Below, one piece after another: positions 13,801-28,800 of a stretch of 64,000 nucleotides of DNA. The notes beneath the pieces are model-generated. The model was given only the letters and a program-made list of their open reading frames with translations, ran no database searches and was not told where the DNA came from. Location of the stretch: NCBI RefSeq assembly GCF_964204645.1, contig NC_134032.1, forward strand, positions 15,186,275-15,250,274, written 5' to 3'. A program made the position numbers and the translations under genes. Numbering within the stretch: position 1 is the stretch's first letter; the number at the start of each line of letters is the position of its first letter. This DNA comes from Tubulanus polymorphus (Eukaryota > Nemertea > Palaeonemertea > Tubulaniformes > Tubulanidae).

Positions 13801-16800
13801 GTGAAATCAAACTGACAGCACTCCATAAAATTCTGAACCCGGTCTCTTATCTAGCGCATTGGTGCACAATCGAGGATTACATGTGTGGCAAGTGAGGATC
13901 TACCAGGTGTCACTAGCGTACAATAGGACATCAACTACTGCGGCAATAGAGGATTCCACTTCTGGCAAGTGAGGATCCCAACAGTTGTCACTAGTGTACA
14001 ACAGGACATCAACCAGGTGCCAAACCAAAAAACTTTATTTCAATTATAGTTAACGAATGATTAATCTAAAAGCTTTGGTAACACATTTTCTGAGACAGTA
14101 AATTGTAGTGTACCAGGCCCGGGATAGAGGCCGAGACACTATAGTTCGTCTGCCGGCCGTACATCACGACAAAAGCTAATCAGTGGTTATAAAAACTTGG
14201 ATGGTCTGTCGTGTAAATTATTGCATTCCAGAAGTTCTCGCAGAACGACTCGTGTGTTTGATTCATTATGACGACGTCGCCAATAATCGAAAACCAATCG
14301 ATAAAAAGACGATCAATTTCAAATGGGACGATGGTGGCGTGCGGTGTAGAGAGCGAGCCTAATTTGCATACACAGTTCACGTCGATCCTACGATCCTAAT
14401 TTGCATATTCAGTTATCAGCTACAGTCGATGTGAGGACGTGTGAATAGAAACAATATCGTCGTGTATTTGATGATGGACGACCGAGCCAGCGAGCGCGCA
14501 TGCGTACCTGCGTGCGTCGATTCAAACGACATTCTTTCAAACCGTCGTGTTTGTTGCCGATCGCGCGGGAGTGGTGTTCAAATGATCGCTGGTCGGAGAC
14601 ATAAACATGCAAAAATGCAAGATTGAAATCTCATTCTTCGTCTATCTAACCAGGGCAAATCGATAGCGATAGTAAAAAATAGCCGATATTTTCAAATTTC
14701 ACTAAGTTCGAAATTTTCAAAGTTCACTAAGTTCAACGACTGAAGGTAATATTGTAAATGATTAATTAATTAACGACACAATTTTAGCTTCTATAGCGCA
14801 AGACAAGTTAAAAGTGCAAATGTACTCTTCCAGAAAATGAAAGTCGTAGAATAAACGAAACAAGAATGTTTTGAGAGAGTTTGCTCCAGCTATGTTCAGT
14901 CCGTTCCCGATGTCTGGCGAGGCAACATGTGAAAATGCCCTTAGTCCTCTGCCGTAAAAAGTCCTATCAACCAGGGGCCAGTTGCTCAAAAGTTGGTTAA
15001 AGATAACCAGTCGTTAAATACCACAGTAACAATGAAATTTCATTGTCGCCATATCAACTATCCACTGGTTAACTCTAGCCATCTTTTGAGCAACCGGCCC
15101 CTGCAGTTTCCCCTAGAAGCTTTGAGTTCTCTAATTTATCAAGTTTACCGATAGTAAAATAGTTAGTATTTTTAGTCGGTTAATTTTTCTACCCGAGTGC
15201 GACAGGGTTTACGCTTTCCGCTTCATCAGTTGAACAACAGCGACTCTGAATTTACTGTTAGACAAACAATAGACTAAAAAGTTCATACACGAATCAACTA
15301 CAGTTAAACCGATAGCGATTTTTCGCCGAACCATAAAAACCTCGTCACCGGTTAGATTACCAATGGGAAGATAAAGTATCCCTAAAAACCCAGCCCACTG
15401 CATTCTTTCAACAAATATCAAACATTCGAATGTGACAAAAACAGCAACAAGAGCAAACGACATTCTCAATGCGCGTAACTCTAACGTGTTGGAAGTTTGA
15501 TTCTTTATTGCTGAACGACTTTTACCGATTCGTGAAAATTTGATCACAATCAAAGCCAAAATTAAAATGACGTTTATTAGAAACAGCGCGATCATAGGAG
15601 CGATGACACTTGATACTGTGCCCATCCAGCCTTCTGCCTCCATCTTCCAAACACCGAACGGGCCGAAGTAAGCAAAATACCCACCTCGTGCAAGGGTAGG
15701 ATATCTGTGAATACAACGCATAGGGTAAAGATCCCGTTGCGGCAAAAACAATGGAAGGAAAAAACAAATACCATAAACATTTATCAATGATATGATACAA
15801 TTCACCACTTTCCGTGTCCAGAACATTCTCGATTTTAACGGGAAAATTGTAATTACGAGTCTTTCTAAACTGATAAGAATAACGCACCAGTTTCTGGTCT
15901 GTTGAAACATATAAAACGGTCCTATCGCAACTTGTATAAATTCCCAGCCATAATGCCAGTCATCTATTCGAAAAATAGTATCCCCTAAATGTATATAGAT
16001 GTGAATTGCGCGTAGAGGGTACATGACGAACACACTCGATGAATAACATATGTCCAAAATAGCGAGAACTTTGAGTAAATAATAAACATCTTTGTTCATC
16101 TTTTTCAAGACTAAAATCGTTATGACATTCAAAGTGATGCCCAATATAGTGACGGGCCCGTAAAAGAAAATGTACATATAAACGCTGAATCTATATTCCC
16201 AGCGGATCGGCAGTTCACCCTGAGCCCAATCGCAAACTCCATGATAGACTGGTTTTGTGGTAGTAACAGTAGTTGACAGAACAGTAGAAATGTTTGAATA
16301 GCTCATCATTCGTCTAGCGGCTCCACACGCCCGATTCAACTCGACTCTCTGAAATATCAACCACCTAAACTTCCCGGTGTCAGTACACACCCATTTTCAG
16401 TAGCAGGTAGTAATTTGGCAGACGACTGTAAGGCGCTGGTATATTTCGTCACACCCCGAGGTATAAAGGCCTATTCTATAGTTATGGAACTCCACTCGGG
16501 AACTGTATGAAATATGAAAGCTTGATATTTGTAAAACTTAATATATATGAATATTTTCTCATTCAGCTATTGCTACAGGATAGATCTGTCTGTATCTCTC
16601 TCGCTTACGTATATTGGCAAAACGAACATCATGACATAATTCTACACAAAGCTATAGTGTAGGCCTACGCGCTCCACACAACACGGCCCTCATCAACAGG
16701 TCCTCCAGACTTAAGGGATAGCCATATTAATCCATGTTACGCGTTGTAGTGCTGGCAAAAACCGCGATATAGTGATAGCCGATGACGGAGATAAGGTGGC

Positions 16801-19800
16801 AGGGCCATCATGGGAGAATTTCGGGTTTTGTGTGTAAGTAGCTTCGCCTGCTGAGAAGGTCGTGCATTCAGTGAACTCATGAGGTTCTCCTAGTTAGTTT
16901 GGCTGAGCCATGCGCAGGAGTATAATAGGTCCAGGGACCGAAAAAGGGCACTAAAGAAATATGTATATTTCGTTCGCGGAAAAAGGGTGCACCCTCAAAA
17001 CCCAACCCAAATAAGCTGCTTATCTAATTCAGTACAGTGCCGCGTGATGAAACATTAGCAAAGTTCTGCTTTTCTTTAAGAGGGAATATTCGCGTCATGC
17101 ATGAGGGTCATATAGAATCCGTCCCAGGAATCTGCTCGCTTGGGTCGGAGGGGATGGGAGGGGTTGGGGTTGATCTGTGATGCCATACCTGAATGAGTTT
17201 GTATTACAGATTGTAACTGCCGGGAACTCCATTCCTGTTGTCTCTTCGACTTCTATATTCACTGTTACAGGCCAACTTCCAAAATACAATATCCGATCTG
17301 TTATCTGCCATATGAATATTCCAAGCATTGCCAGAAACAGGAACAACCAAATACATCTGGAAATAGAAACAGCTAAATACATCTGGAAATAGAAACAGCC
17401 GAATACATCTGGAAATAGAAACAGCTAAATACATCTGGAAATAGAAACAGCCGAATACATCTGGAAATAGAAACAGCCAAATACATCTGGAAATAAAAAC
17501 AGCTAAATACATCTGGAAATAGAAACAGCCGAATACATCTGGAAATAGAAACAGCTAAATACATCTGGAAATAGAAACAGCTAAATACATCTGGAAATAG
17601 AAACAGCCGAATACATCTGGAAATAGAAACAGCCGAATACATCTGGAAATAGAAACAGCTGAATACATCTGGAATAGAAACAGCCGAATGCATCTGGAAA
17701 TAGAAACAGCTAAATACATCTGGAAATAGAAACAGCTAAATACATCTGGAAATAGAAACAGCCAAATACATCTGGAATAGAAACAGCCGAATACATCTGG
17801 AAATAGAAACAGCCAAATACATCTGGAAATAGAAACAGCTAAATACATCTGGAAATAGAAACAGCCGAATACATCTGGAAATAGAAACAGCCGAATACAT
17901 CTGGAAATAGAAACAGCCGAATACATCTGGAAATAGAAACAGCCGAATACATCTGGAAATAGAAACAGCCGAATACATCTGGAAATAGAAACAGCTAAAT
18001 ACATCTGGAAATAGAAACAGCCGAATACATCTGGAAATAGGAACAGCTGAATACATCTGGAATAGAAACAGCCGAATACATCTGGAAATAAAAACAGCTG
18101 AATACATCTGGAATAGAAACAGCTAAATACATCTGGAAATAGAAACAGCCGAATACATCTGGAAATAGAAACAGCCGAATACATCTGGAAATAGAAACAG
18201 CTGGATACAACTTCAGTTAGAAAAATGAATTTAAATTCAATTACATATTATGGTGGGTCCTGTGAAAATGTATGGATTCCGGGACCTAAAAATTCAATTA
18301 AAAGTTCACTGAAAATAAACTAAATAAGCTTTATTTTCGACAAGATAAGACGGCCCCATCCGGCGGAATAATGCGGTCGTGTTATTACGAATTGAATCTC
18401 TTGTTAAACAGCTTCTAACAGCATGGAGCCCGGAACTGTTAAAACTGAACAAAATGATTGAATAAACAGTATTCATGCAGTTGAAATATATGAAGTAATT
18501 AATTTCCTTTTTATTCGCACCGTCGAATCAACATTCCACCATCTTTGTTTATGCCATTTTGTTGGTCGCGTCGAAAATGTCTCCCAAGACGCAAAGTAAA
18601 AAGAAATCTAAGAAATTATCCTTCGTTTTCTAACTTCATCATAATTCAAAGTAATTTCAGTTATTCAAATGAAAGTAAATGAAATGTGTGTAATTATTTA
18701 GAGAATTATTTAGATTATTTTAATATCCCCGTAGTGTCGTCACGAAAACAGATTTCCAAAAATAATGCAGTCATTACCGAGACCCGACGTCTATTTGCAA
18801 AATTCAATTCGCAAAATGTTAAAGACGTCATTTTGTATAATTTTGAATTTCCCGGAGGTTTTTTTTCATTATTTTGTATCGTGTAGACTGTTCTTCATCG
18901 TTCCCCGCGTGGCTGCAAAATCCAGAGTATAGACTTCGGGAATATTGTGTGTCTCGATACGTTGGAATTCAACTAGTCTATATCTCATGAGAACGCGTAA
19001 GATCTATCATTAATAGTCCACCATTAATCAATATTTGCCTATTAACAGTCCGTAGGGGGGGGGGGGAGTCGCATAGAATATAATATTTGTCGAATTAAAT
19101 CAAATCTCCGCGAAACGTATGGTTTACTTATTGAATATTAAATAAGATGCTATACTTTCTTTCTCCGTTATTATTAATTCACATGGCAGACGACAATCCA
19201 CACGAGCAGACGACTGGCTGAACTGAATTTAACCTTAGATCGGTCGTACCTAACCGACAAACAGCATCCATCGGAGTTAGAGTTAACTCAGGAGCCAGTT
19301 CCACAGTTTGTGAGTTAGAGTTAACTCTGAACTCAGGATCCAGTTCCACAGTTGTGTGTTTGAGTTAACTCTGAACTCTGGATCCAGTTCCACAGTTTGT
19401 GAGTTAGGAGTTAACTCTGAACTCAGGATCCAGTTCCACAGTTGTGTGTTTGAGTTAACTCTGAACTCAGGATCCAGTTCCACAGTTTGTGAGTTTGAGT
19501 TAACTCTGAACTCAGGACCCAGTTCCACGGAATGTCACTCAGAGCAAACTCATCGAAACCGACTGAAAACTAAACCGACAATAGAACTAAATCCTGACTA
19601 GTAGATTTTTTAACTCCCAAACTTCACACGTCGAATCAATAAAGCAACTTAATAAAAAAGAGAGAGAGAGAGAGATATTAAGATATTAGTATACCCATGA
19701 GGAACGATATCGTATTGCTTTTTAATTGTTGATCTTTCTAAAGAAAAAAAACTTTAATTGACTTCGCTATGATGAAGAGTCATTGAGTGTTGCGCGCATG

Positions 19801-22800
19801 TAATGAACACCTTTCAGGAGATCGTTGGGTACTTTTTATTTCTCATCTAGAAAGTGATCACGTGGTGTACTCTCGCGTGTGTCAATGAGTACTTCATATA
19901 GCATTTAGAAAGTTAAATACATTCCCGAGTCTGTTCAGCATTTGGTTAGTTGTGATAGGTAAAACAAACTCACTCTTGTGTTTAATAAAGTGTGATAGGG
20001 AGGGAGGGAGTGAGTGAGGGAGTGAGTGAGGGAGAGAGGAGGGAGGGATGGAAGGAGAGAGGGAGGGAGAGGGAGGGAGAGCCGGAGGGATAGAGGTAGG
20101 GAGGGAAGGAGGGAGGGAGAGAGAGGGAAAAAGAGGGTGTGAGGTCTGGGAGAGGGAGGGGAAAAGAGGGTGTGAGGTCTGGAGAGGGAGAGGATGTGAG
20201 GTCTTGGAGAGAGGTGGTGAGGTCTGAGAGAGGGAAAGTGAGGCAGGCGCGACAACTGGTGTAAACAAATTGCACCACACCTGTATTTTACAACACTGAT
20301 TCCCAGGTATAAGCACCACTAATACCGGCTTATAATATAATATAGAACTTGTCGAAAACCCGATTCTCATCGTGAAACTAATTTTCAGCGCCCGCGCGCG
20401 CGACATCAAACAAAATATATACAAACATATCGGACCACTCGTAGTTCCCGCTATCAGCGCGAAAACAAAGGAAAGTCGATACTGAAAACAAACTGTCGCT
20501 TTCTAAAAACTTAACAGAATCGTTCGACTGGACCCTAAATATAGTATATACCTAGATTTAAAATAGAACAGTGGACTGAGCTCTTCATGGATAGTGATGG
20601 TCGGGGTTTCAATCGGAAATATATGATATGATTAGATTATACTATGGCGGAGTATTTTGATGACAATCCATACGTCGTAGGGTTTGCGTGGACACCCACT
20701 GTACCCTCCGCTTGATTAGAAAAAAATATTTATAAAAAAAAAAATCAGAAACTTTCTCCTTTTTTATATTAAGTTCAGCCGTGTTTTTATATAATTGTGG
20801 AAATATTTGATTAACGGCGGTTATCATTAATTAATTGCCTCGTTGCCGGGGAATTCAACCGTTTCGGTTGTTAGACGGTTTAATTTCAAAAAAGTAATTT
20901 TGAAATTCCTTCCCGAGTCATTACGTTTGTCCACGGATCTCCCAAAGACAGAATGATTGATCAGTAAATAATGATACCAATTAAAAGAATTGCATGGTTT
21001 AAAAACTAGTGACAAACTTCTACCGAGTCTGTCTAATTTGCATAATTTGAATACGACAGATGCAGTGGTTCAATCGTGCGCTCAGTCGAACGGTCGTCCA
21101 AGTAGTCAGTGGGTTCGAATCCCGGCTGATGAATTTTTTTTCACCAGCATCCGGTAGCAAAACTGAACAAAAACAAATAAACTTAAAAAGATATCCCTAA
21201 CTTCGGCTCAGACTGATACTTCCGTCCGAGCGAATGACAAATTTCAGTTCATCGAGTTTGTCTGGTCGGGTTACTTTTTGTAACCGTCAGACGGCTGATG
21301 ATGTGACTAATAAAACTTACAACTCGCGACAATTTGTGTCTAACCAGAAACCACCATTCAAGCCCAACGTTTATCAAACAAATGCTTATCGCGAATACCA
21401 ACTCGAGTAGTGAGTTCCGGAACGAGGATTATCGTGCGCAGCGTCAGACTGCTAGACTGAATCAGGCTCGAATTAAACGCGGTAAGTCTAAATGGCACCA
21501 TTTATCACCACTGAATACAGGGAGGACCATATCCGCAGTCGGGACTTAAGTCTAAACCTGGTCTTAAGACTGGTTTTAAATTGTTCTAGATTGTTTTTAG
21601 AACCAACAGACTCGTCTTAGGTTGTCAGATTCGTTATAGAACTAAAAATAAGCTTAGACTGGTCTTAAGTTGTATATAAGGATCCTACTCCAACCTAATA
21701 TCCCATCAGGGACCACATTAACCTCAAACCAGTGTTCCAGCGGCCATATTGATCCTAAACTAGAAAAACAAATCAAAACTATGATATTTGTCATTACATA
21801 AAACCTCCCGCTAGAGAATGAACAGTCTGTTGTATCTTGCCAATATTTGCTGATCCGTCCCGGCAGATATTCATTACCGAGTCATCCCCTACCAAAAAGC
21901 ATCTATTCGTCAGAAAGAAGTCAGCAATCAACCACGCCAATTCTTATTAGTCATTTGGTGCTGATAAAAATTCCACTTTATGGGACATAAAATTACAAGA
22001 GGAATCGATCCATTTATCATTCAGCTCAAATTTACAGATTACGCAATTCCGAAATCCGTGATAGGTAGAGCATGGTTCGGGTTACTAAAAATAGATAGTA
22101 ATTTCGATCTCAAAAAAGCTTTTGATAACGCAAATATCTGGTGTGTACAGAATATTCTGGTGGATGAAAACGAACGGACCAGACGAGAATTCCGGAATCG
22201 GTAGCGACCAATCGAAATCATTGCGCTGAAAATTGATTTACTAATTAGAAAAGTTGACTCGAATTAGATTGAAATGTTGAAGGGAATTGAAGCGCGGAAA
22301 TCAAGCGCCACTAGCGATCCTGGCGGAATTATCACCGAATCCTCGCTTCCCTCGGTAGCCTTGTCGGTATCCCAATTGTAGGCCTTAGAATCAAGCCTCG
22401 GCGGTGCAGATGTCCGTGTGTCGATCGTTTTAAAGGCGTGATCGTGTTTGATCTCTCATGTTACTTTGCGATCGATGATCGATTGTGAAATAAAGGCTTG
22501 TGAGGCGGCGGCGACGACATAGAGTTTCCCTACACGCTCGCGCGAGTCCCCCGTATCGCTTTCAACAATAGCTGTCGTTAAACACCTGTTGGTTACTGTT
22601 GCTACCGCTGCTGCTGTTGGGGAAATTCGAAACAATTTTTACTTCTGTTTTGCGTTTGTTCTATAATGAATTCGTACTCAGTTACAAAGCTTTCCGGTTT
22701 AGAAAAACAACAATCTTTAAAAATGCATCCGATTTTATCCGAAACCTAACAGCTGTCACAACCGAGTATAGCCTTGACCTAGACTTTTCGGCGCTGGATT

Positions 22801-25800
22801 TGTTTCAAGATAATTTGAAAAGGGGGTCAAGTCATTTATTACATATATACATTGTTAGGGGAGGGGGAAGGGGAAGGGGTTAGTGTGCGTGATGTAATGC
22901 TTAATGTATATGATAGATATGTAATGAAATACGTAGATATCTGATAAATATGGAAATGGTTGATTTTGCATACAAGGGGCTGGAGGGGGTTAAAGAATTC
23001 TAATTTTATCAAAAATAATACATGGATGAAACGTTTGACACGTGTGAACAGTTGTTCTAGGCGAAAAACGATGCGGCTTTACAGACTTGGTTTAACATTT
23101 CATAATATTTAAAAAATCTTACCGCCGAGGGCAGATATGCCCCGTGTGAGGCTCGAACTCACGACCTTCAGATTATGAGACTGACGCGCTAACCAACTGC
23201 GCCAACGAGGCGGCTGATCGTTACGGCGGGCCTAGCAAATCGGATCATAGCGAATCGTCTCAAACATTTTCATTTTTTTAGGGGAGGTAGATAGGTAGGG
23301 GATCCTGAAAAGGGCCAGTTCTATTGGATATGAGATTAATATTTGCAAAAAGGGTATTTTTCCGAGATTTAATCGAGGGGGACGGACGGACGGATAGGTG
23401 GAGGGAGGGACGGACGGATAGGTGGAGGAAGGGACGGACGGATAGGTGGAGGGAGGGACGGACGGATAGGTGGAGGGAGGGACGGACGGATAGGTGGAGG
23501 AAGGGACGAACGGATAGGTGGAGGGAGGGACGGACGGATAGGTGGAGGAAGGGACGGACGGATAGGTGGAGGGAGAGACGGATGGACGGATAGGTGGAGG
23601 AAGGGACGGACGGATAGGTGGTGGGAGGGACGGATGGATAGGTGGAGGGACGGACGGATGGATAGGTGGAGGAAGGGACGGACGGACGTACGGATAGGTG
23701 GAGGGAGGGACGGACGGATAGGTGGAGGGAGGGACGGACGGACGTACGGATAGGTGGAGGGAGGGACGGACGAGTAGGTGGAGGGAGGGACGGACGATTA
23801 GGTGGAGGAGGGAACGGACGGATAGGTGGAGGGAGAGACGGATGGACGGATAGGTGGAGGAAGGGACGGACGGATAGGTGGTGGGAGGGACGGATGGATA
23901 GGTGGAGGGACGGACGGATGGATAGGTGGAGGAAGGGACGGACGGACGTACGGATAGGTGGAGGGAGGGACGGACGGATAGGTGGAGGGAGGGACGGACG
24001 GATAGGTGGAGGGAGGGACGGACGAATAGGTGGAGGAAGGGACGGACGGACGGACGAATAGGTGGAGGAAGGGACGGACGGACGGATAGGTGGTGGGAGA
24101 TAATGATGGATCCTGCACGAAATGCATCACGCATGTGAAATACTGCGAATTTAAAACAAATGAGTTTTTAAATAACGGATATAAAGTGCAACGAACGCCG
24201 ATTCACACAAAGTAGTTATTGGGTAAATTATTGAGTCGTTGGATGTTAGTTAGTTAGTTATATAAGTATCATTACAAAATGCGCCTAACTGTCAATATAT
24301 TGTATTTATCATTTTGTATCTGGTTGGAGCCGTTTTAAATTCGCCTTAATTTCGTATACAATTACTATTTAATGTATATTTTATTTATTTATTAATACTC
24401 GCAGATCACATGAATTTCATTGCATTGTATTTTTCTCATCCAACAACGGTATCGAAGTTTATTTGGTACGGGTAACACTACTGCGGCAATAGAGGATTTC
24501 ACCTGTGGCAAGTGGGATTCCACCACGTGTCGCTAGTGTGTAGTAGGACATCAACTACTGCGGCAATAGAGGATTCCAATCGTGGCAAGTGAGGATCCAC
24601 CATGTGTCGCTACTGTGCAGTAAGACTTCAACAACTACTGCGGCAATAGAGGATCCACCAGTTTTTAGGAAACGGGATTTTAAAAGTCTTAATCCTGATA
24701 GTCCTCTTCAGGAATAGTGCTAGTGTTTTAAAAACAACAAAAACATGATATACATATTACGAAGTAAAGGTCAAGGACACATTTGAGACTCTTTCTATTC
24801 ATATTGTGGGATTTGAGATTATATTTCTAACACGTACTCAAAGTGTTTCATTAATGGTTTATTCAATTTATTCATATTCCCTACACTAATGAGCCCATAC
24901 GGGTTTGACACTGCTGATAATGTATATCTATGTACCGAAAGGACCTTAGCCGTACTTTTCGTATTGCTTTCGGGTATAGTTAGCTTGCGAGTTGAGAATC
25001 GGGGAACTCTTGCTAGCGTGTTGGGACTGCTGTAAATATTTCACCGAGTTGAGAATCAGGGAACTCGGTAGTGTTGAGACTGATGTAAATATTTCACTGA
25101 TTTGAGAATCAGGGAACTCGGTAGCGTGTTGGGACTGCTGTAAATATTTCACCGAGTTGAGAATCGGGGAACTCTTGCTAGCGTGTTGGGACTGCTGTAA
25201 ATATTTCACCGAGTTGAGAATCAGGGAACTCGGTAGTGTTGAGACTGATGTAAATATTTCACTGATTTGAGAATCAGGGAACTCGGTAGCGTGTTGGGAC
25301 TGCTGTAAATATTTCACCGAGTTGAGAATCGGGGAACTCTTGCTAGCGTGTTGGGACTGCTGTAAATATTTCACCGAGTTGAGAATCAGGGAACTCGGTA
25401 GTGTTGAGACTGATGTAAATATTTCACTGATTTGAGAATCAGGGAACTCGGTAGCGTGTTGGGACTGCTGTAAATATTTCACCGAGTTGAGAATCGGGGA
25501 ACTCTTGCTAGCGTGTTGGGACTGCTGTAAATATTTCACCGAGTTGAGAATCAGGGAACTCGGTAGTGTTGAGACTGATGTAAATATTTCACTGATTTGA
25601 GAATCAGGGAACTCGGTAGCGTGTTGGGACTGCTGTAAATATTTCACCGAGTTGAGAATCGGGGAACTCTTGCTAGCGTGTTGGGACTGCTGTAAATATT
25701 TCACCGAGTTGAGAATCAGGGAACTCGGTAGTGTTGAGACTGATGTAAATATTTCACTGATTTGAGAATCAGGGAACTCGGTAGCGTGTTGGGACTGCTG

Positions 25801-28800
25801 TAAATATTTCACCGAGTTGAGAATCGGGGAACTCTTGCTAGCGTGTTGGGACTGCTGTAAATATTTCACCGAGTTGAGAATCAGGGAACTCGGTAGCGTG
25901 TTGGGACTGCTGTAAATATTTCACCGAGTTGAGAATCGGGGAACTCTTGCTAGCGTGTTGGGACTGCTGTAAATATTTCACCGAGTTGAGAATCAGGGAA
26001 CTCGGTAGTGTTGAGACTGATGTAAATATTTCACTGATTTGAGAATCAGGGAACTCGGTAGCGTGTTGGGACTGCTGTAAATATTTCACCGAGTTGAGAA
26101 TCGGGGAACTCTTGCTAGCGTGTTGGGGCTGCTGTAAATATTTCACCGAGTTGAGAATCAGGGAACTCGGTAGCGTGTTGGGACTGCTGTAAATATTTCA
26201 CCGAGTTGAGAATCAGGGAACTCGGTGGCGTGTTGGGACTGCTGTAAATATTTCACCGAGTTGAGAATCAGGTAACTCGGTAGCGTGTTGGGACTGCTGT
26301 AAATATTTCACCGAGTTGAGAATCAGGGAACTCGGTAGCGTGTTGGGACTGCTGTAAATATTTCACCGAGTTGAGAATCAGGGAACTCGGTAACAACTAA
26401 AACAGCAACTAATGTCCGAAGCGAAATTTCGTAATAGGCCTAATGTACTTCGATTCAAACAAACATAATTCTGTAAACTCGACCGCCGGTTGACAAGGAA
26501 CTATATATCTGTGCTTCGATTTCCGATTATGAAATCAAACCCGCTCTATCACTCCCGGCAGGACGTGTGGTGGGTCTGTCAAGGGACACCAACTCAGGAA
26601 TCTACCGATCAAATAGGTCTATCCTTATTTTAAAATCAAAACATCTTGTAACAACACTGTAGAATTCGAGATTTGAACGTACTGTGGAACTGTGGAACTG
26701 GGTTCGATTCAGCGAAATATCATAGTAATATCTATAACGACATTCAGTTTTAACAACAACTCTTAAATTATATTCATCCCCAACACGCTTAGACTATTCC
26801 TGCAGCCGGGTCGCCAGACACAGTTATATCACTAATACCACTCATTAATTCAGGGCACTACCTTCTGCAGACCGAACTAAAACAATAACAACCGTTATAG
26901 ATTTATCATATTCAAACTATTGTCACGTGCGTGTTCAGTCACTTCGGAGAAATCAAGTGGAATATGGTCATATGGCAGGCTTACAAAATAAGGGCTCTTC
27001 ATTTCAGAACGGTTTCAGAATTTGAAATTTGATTTTTTTTGAAAGTACATTTTAAGTATATTTGTTCTACTCGCTGCTCTCTCGCTACAGCTGTGAGGGG
27101 AGGTGTTCACCGAGAACCTCATTGCGACTGCTCCACTCACAGCTGTGAGGGGAGGGGTTCACCGAGAACCTATTGCGACTGCTCCACTCACAGCTGTGCG
27201 GGAAGAGGGTTCACCGAGAACCTATTGCGACTGCTCCACTCACAGCTGTGCGGGAAGAGGGTTCACCCGGACTGGTTCGTGACTTTTACGAGTCATTACG
27301 CTCGGAACTGAAAGCGACTAGTGATGCGTAGAGAACCGTATTTAGCGTATTTACATTAAACAGCTCGGATCCCGGCACACGCCACTCTCACTCAGTAACT
27401 AACCGTTTATTCAGTTCATACAGCCGTATCGTCTGCTGATATACGCTCAAGACGAACCGTTATGAAATAAACATATACACTTGATGTTATATTCCATTTG
27501 CTCGATGATTTTCATTGCATCTTTTGCAGAAGTGTGAAGCTGCCAGGCCACAGTACGCACGTTGAGCTGCTAAGCTGCTACATGCACGTTATTTCGTTAT
27601 TGACACGTGATCCTAACGACCCGCTGTCCCCATCTCATTGAAGCCGGCTCCGAGACTTAAGTTCAATTAATGTGGCTTCAGATTGAAGTGAGCTTAAAGG
27701 TTGATAGATTGGTTATGGAACCAAAATGAGCTTAGACTGGTCTCAAGTTGTTAGATTGGTTATAGAACTAAAATAAGTTTAGACTGGTCTTAAGTTGTTA
27801 GATTGGTTATAGAACTAAAATGAGTTTAGACTGGTCTTAAATAAATTGTTAGATCGTTTTGAGAACCGAAATTAGCCCAGACTGGTTTACTGTCATGGCG
27901 GTGGAGCTCTGACGTGGGGACGTGCCAGGAGTGCCGACCAAGCTTTGAACCGTACGGTGCCCTAATCACACTTTTCAACACGGAGTCAACCGGGAGCGAG
28001 CATCTGGTAACAATGAGGCTATAATATAAACCAATTCAACCCACACAATTATTTTTCATTCTGTCAAAATACTAGAATGTAGATCATGCAACCCCCTCCA
28101 CGCGTGTGCGTGTTACGCAACTCAAGCATCCGGGTGTTTGGTTTACATACATATTTTCTTCACATTTTCGACATCAAAACAGTTCATAGTATTTTTATGA
28201 TCGGTTTTAGGTTCGTGCCGAGCTTTTTTGAGGGGCAGTACTGCTTCAGGAAAAAACGTACTTTTTCACCGTAAAAAGCGGCACTTTCCTATTGAAATAG
28301 GACTGAGTGAAACGTTTGGGAATGAATAACTTTTCATTTTCGAAGAAAAAGTAAAACTTGCAAATTTCATCAAAATTTCTATAAAAAAAAAAACGTTGAC
28401 CCGAGTTTTTTTGCACTCACTTTTTGAAGGACACTTTGAAAATTCTAAGAGGTTAGTTCCCTACCCCCGACCCCCAACCCTCTTCGGCACGGCCTGAACG
28501 TTGGTTTTATTAGTATATCTATGATCCATTACGAATAGTGTTATCGGCGGGGGTGGTACTAATATTGTAAAAAGAAATTCGATGATTGAAATGAGTGTGA
28601 AGCACCTGAATTAGGATCAGCAGTCGTTCACCTGTAAACATTACACTGATACTTAATGTAACTTCGTTCTCAGGAATCCATTGTGCAAAATCGTTGCCTC
28701 AAATTCAATACCGGTCCTAAGTTTTATAGCAAACCTTAGAACCGCTTTTATGATAATCGATGGTTTTATTTTTGGGCAGTAACGATCTTGACGGGGCTTT

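Larger units (their letters stand above)
18210..23130. other. Large intron of the channel gene: repeats, no recognised exon
   Basis: Contains the AACTGTGGAACTGGATCC-type repeat in inverse orientation at 19265-19540, a GA-rich tract at 19995-20240, 47-bp repeat units at 21545-21680 and a tRNA-like sequence near 21062. A short ATG frame at 18579 is very basic but only 18 codons long, and I do not call it. Confidence 0.5.

Noticed and set aside
17373-18210. Hydrophobic repeat proteins on the minus strand
   Set aside because: Not independent genes; they are the 26-bp acceptor array, reported as a repeat and finding instead.
18579-18635. Short ATG frame with many Lys and Ser
   Set aside because: Only 18 codons, with no linked exon or splice site found.
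21980-22204. 74-codon plus-strand frame in a channel intron
   Set aside because: Non-repetitive, but without a recognisable domain or splice context; left uncalled.
24946-26146. 307- and 102-codon frames
   Set aside because: By-product of the 165-bp higher-order satellite.
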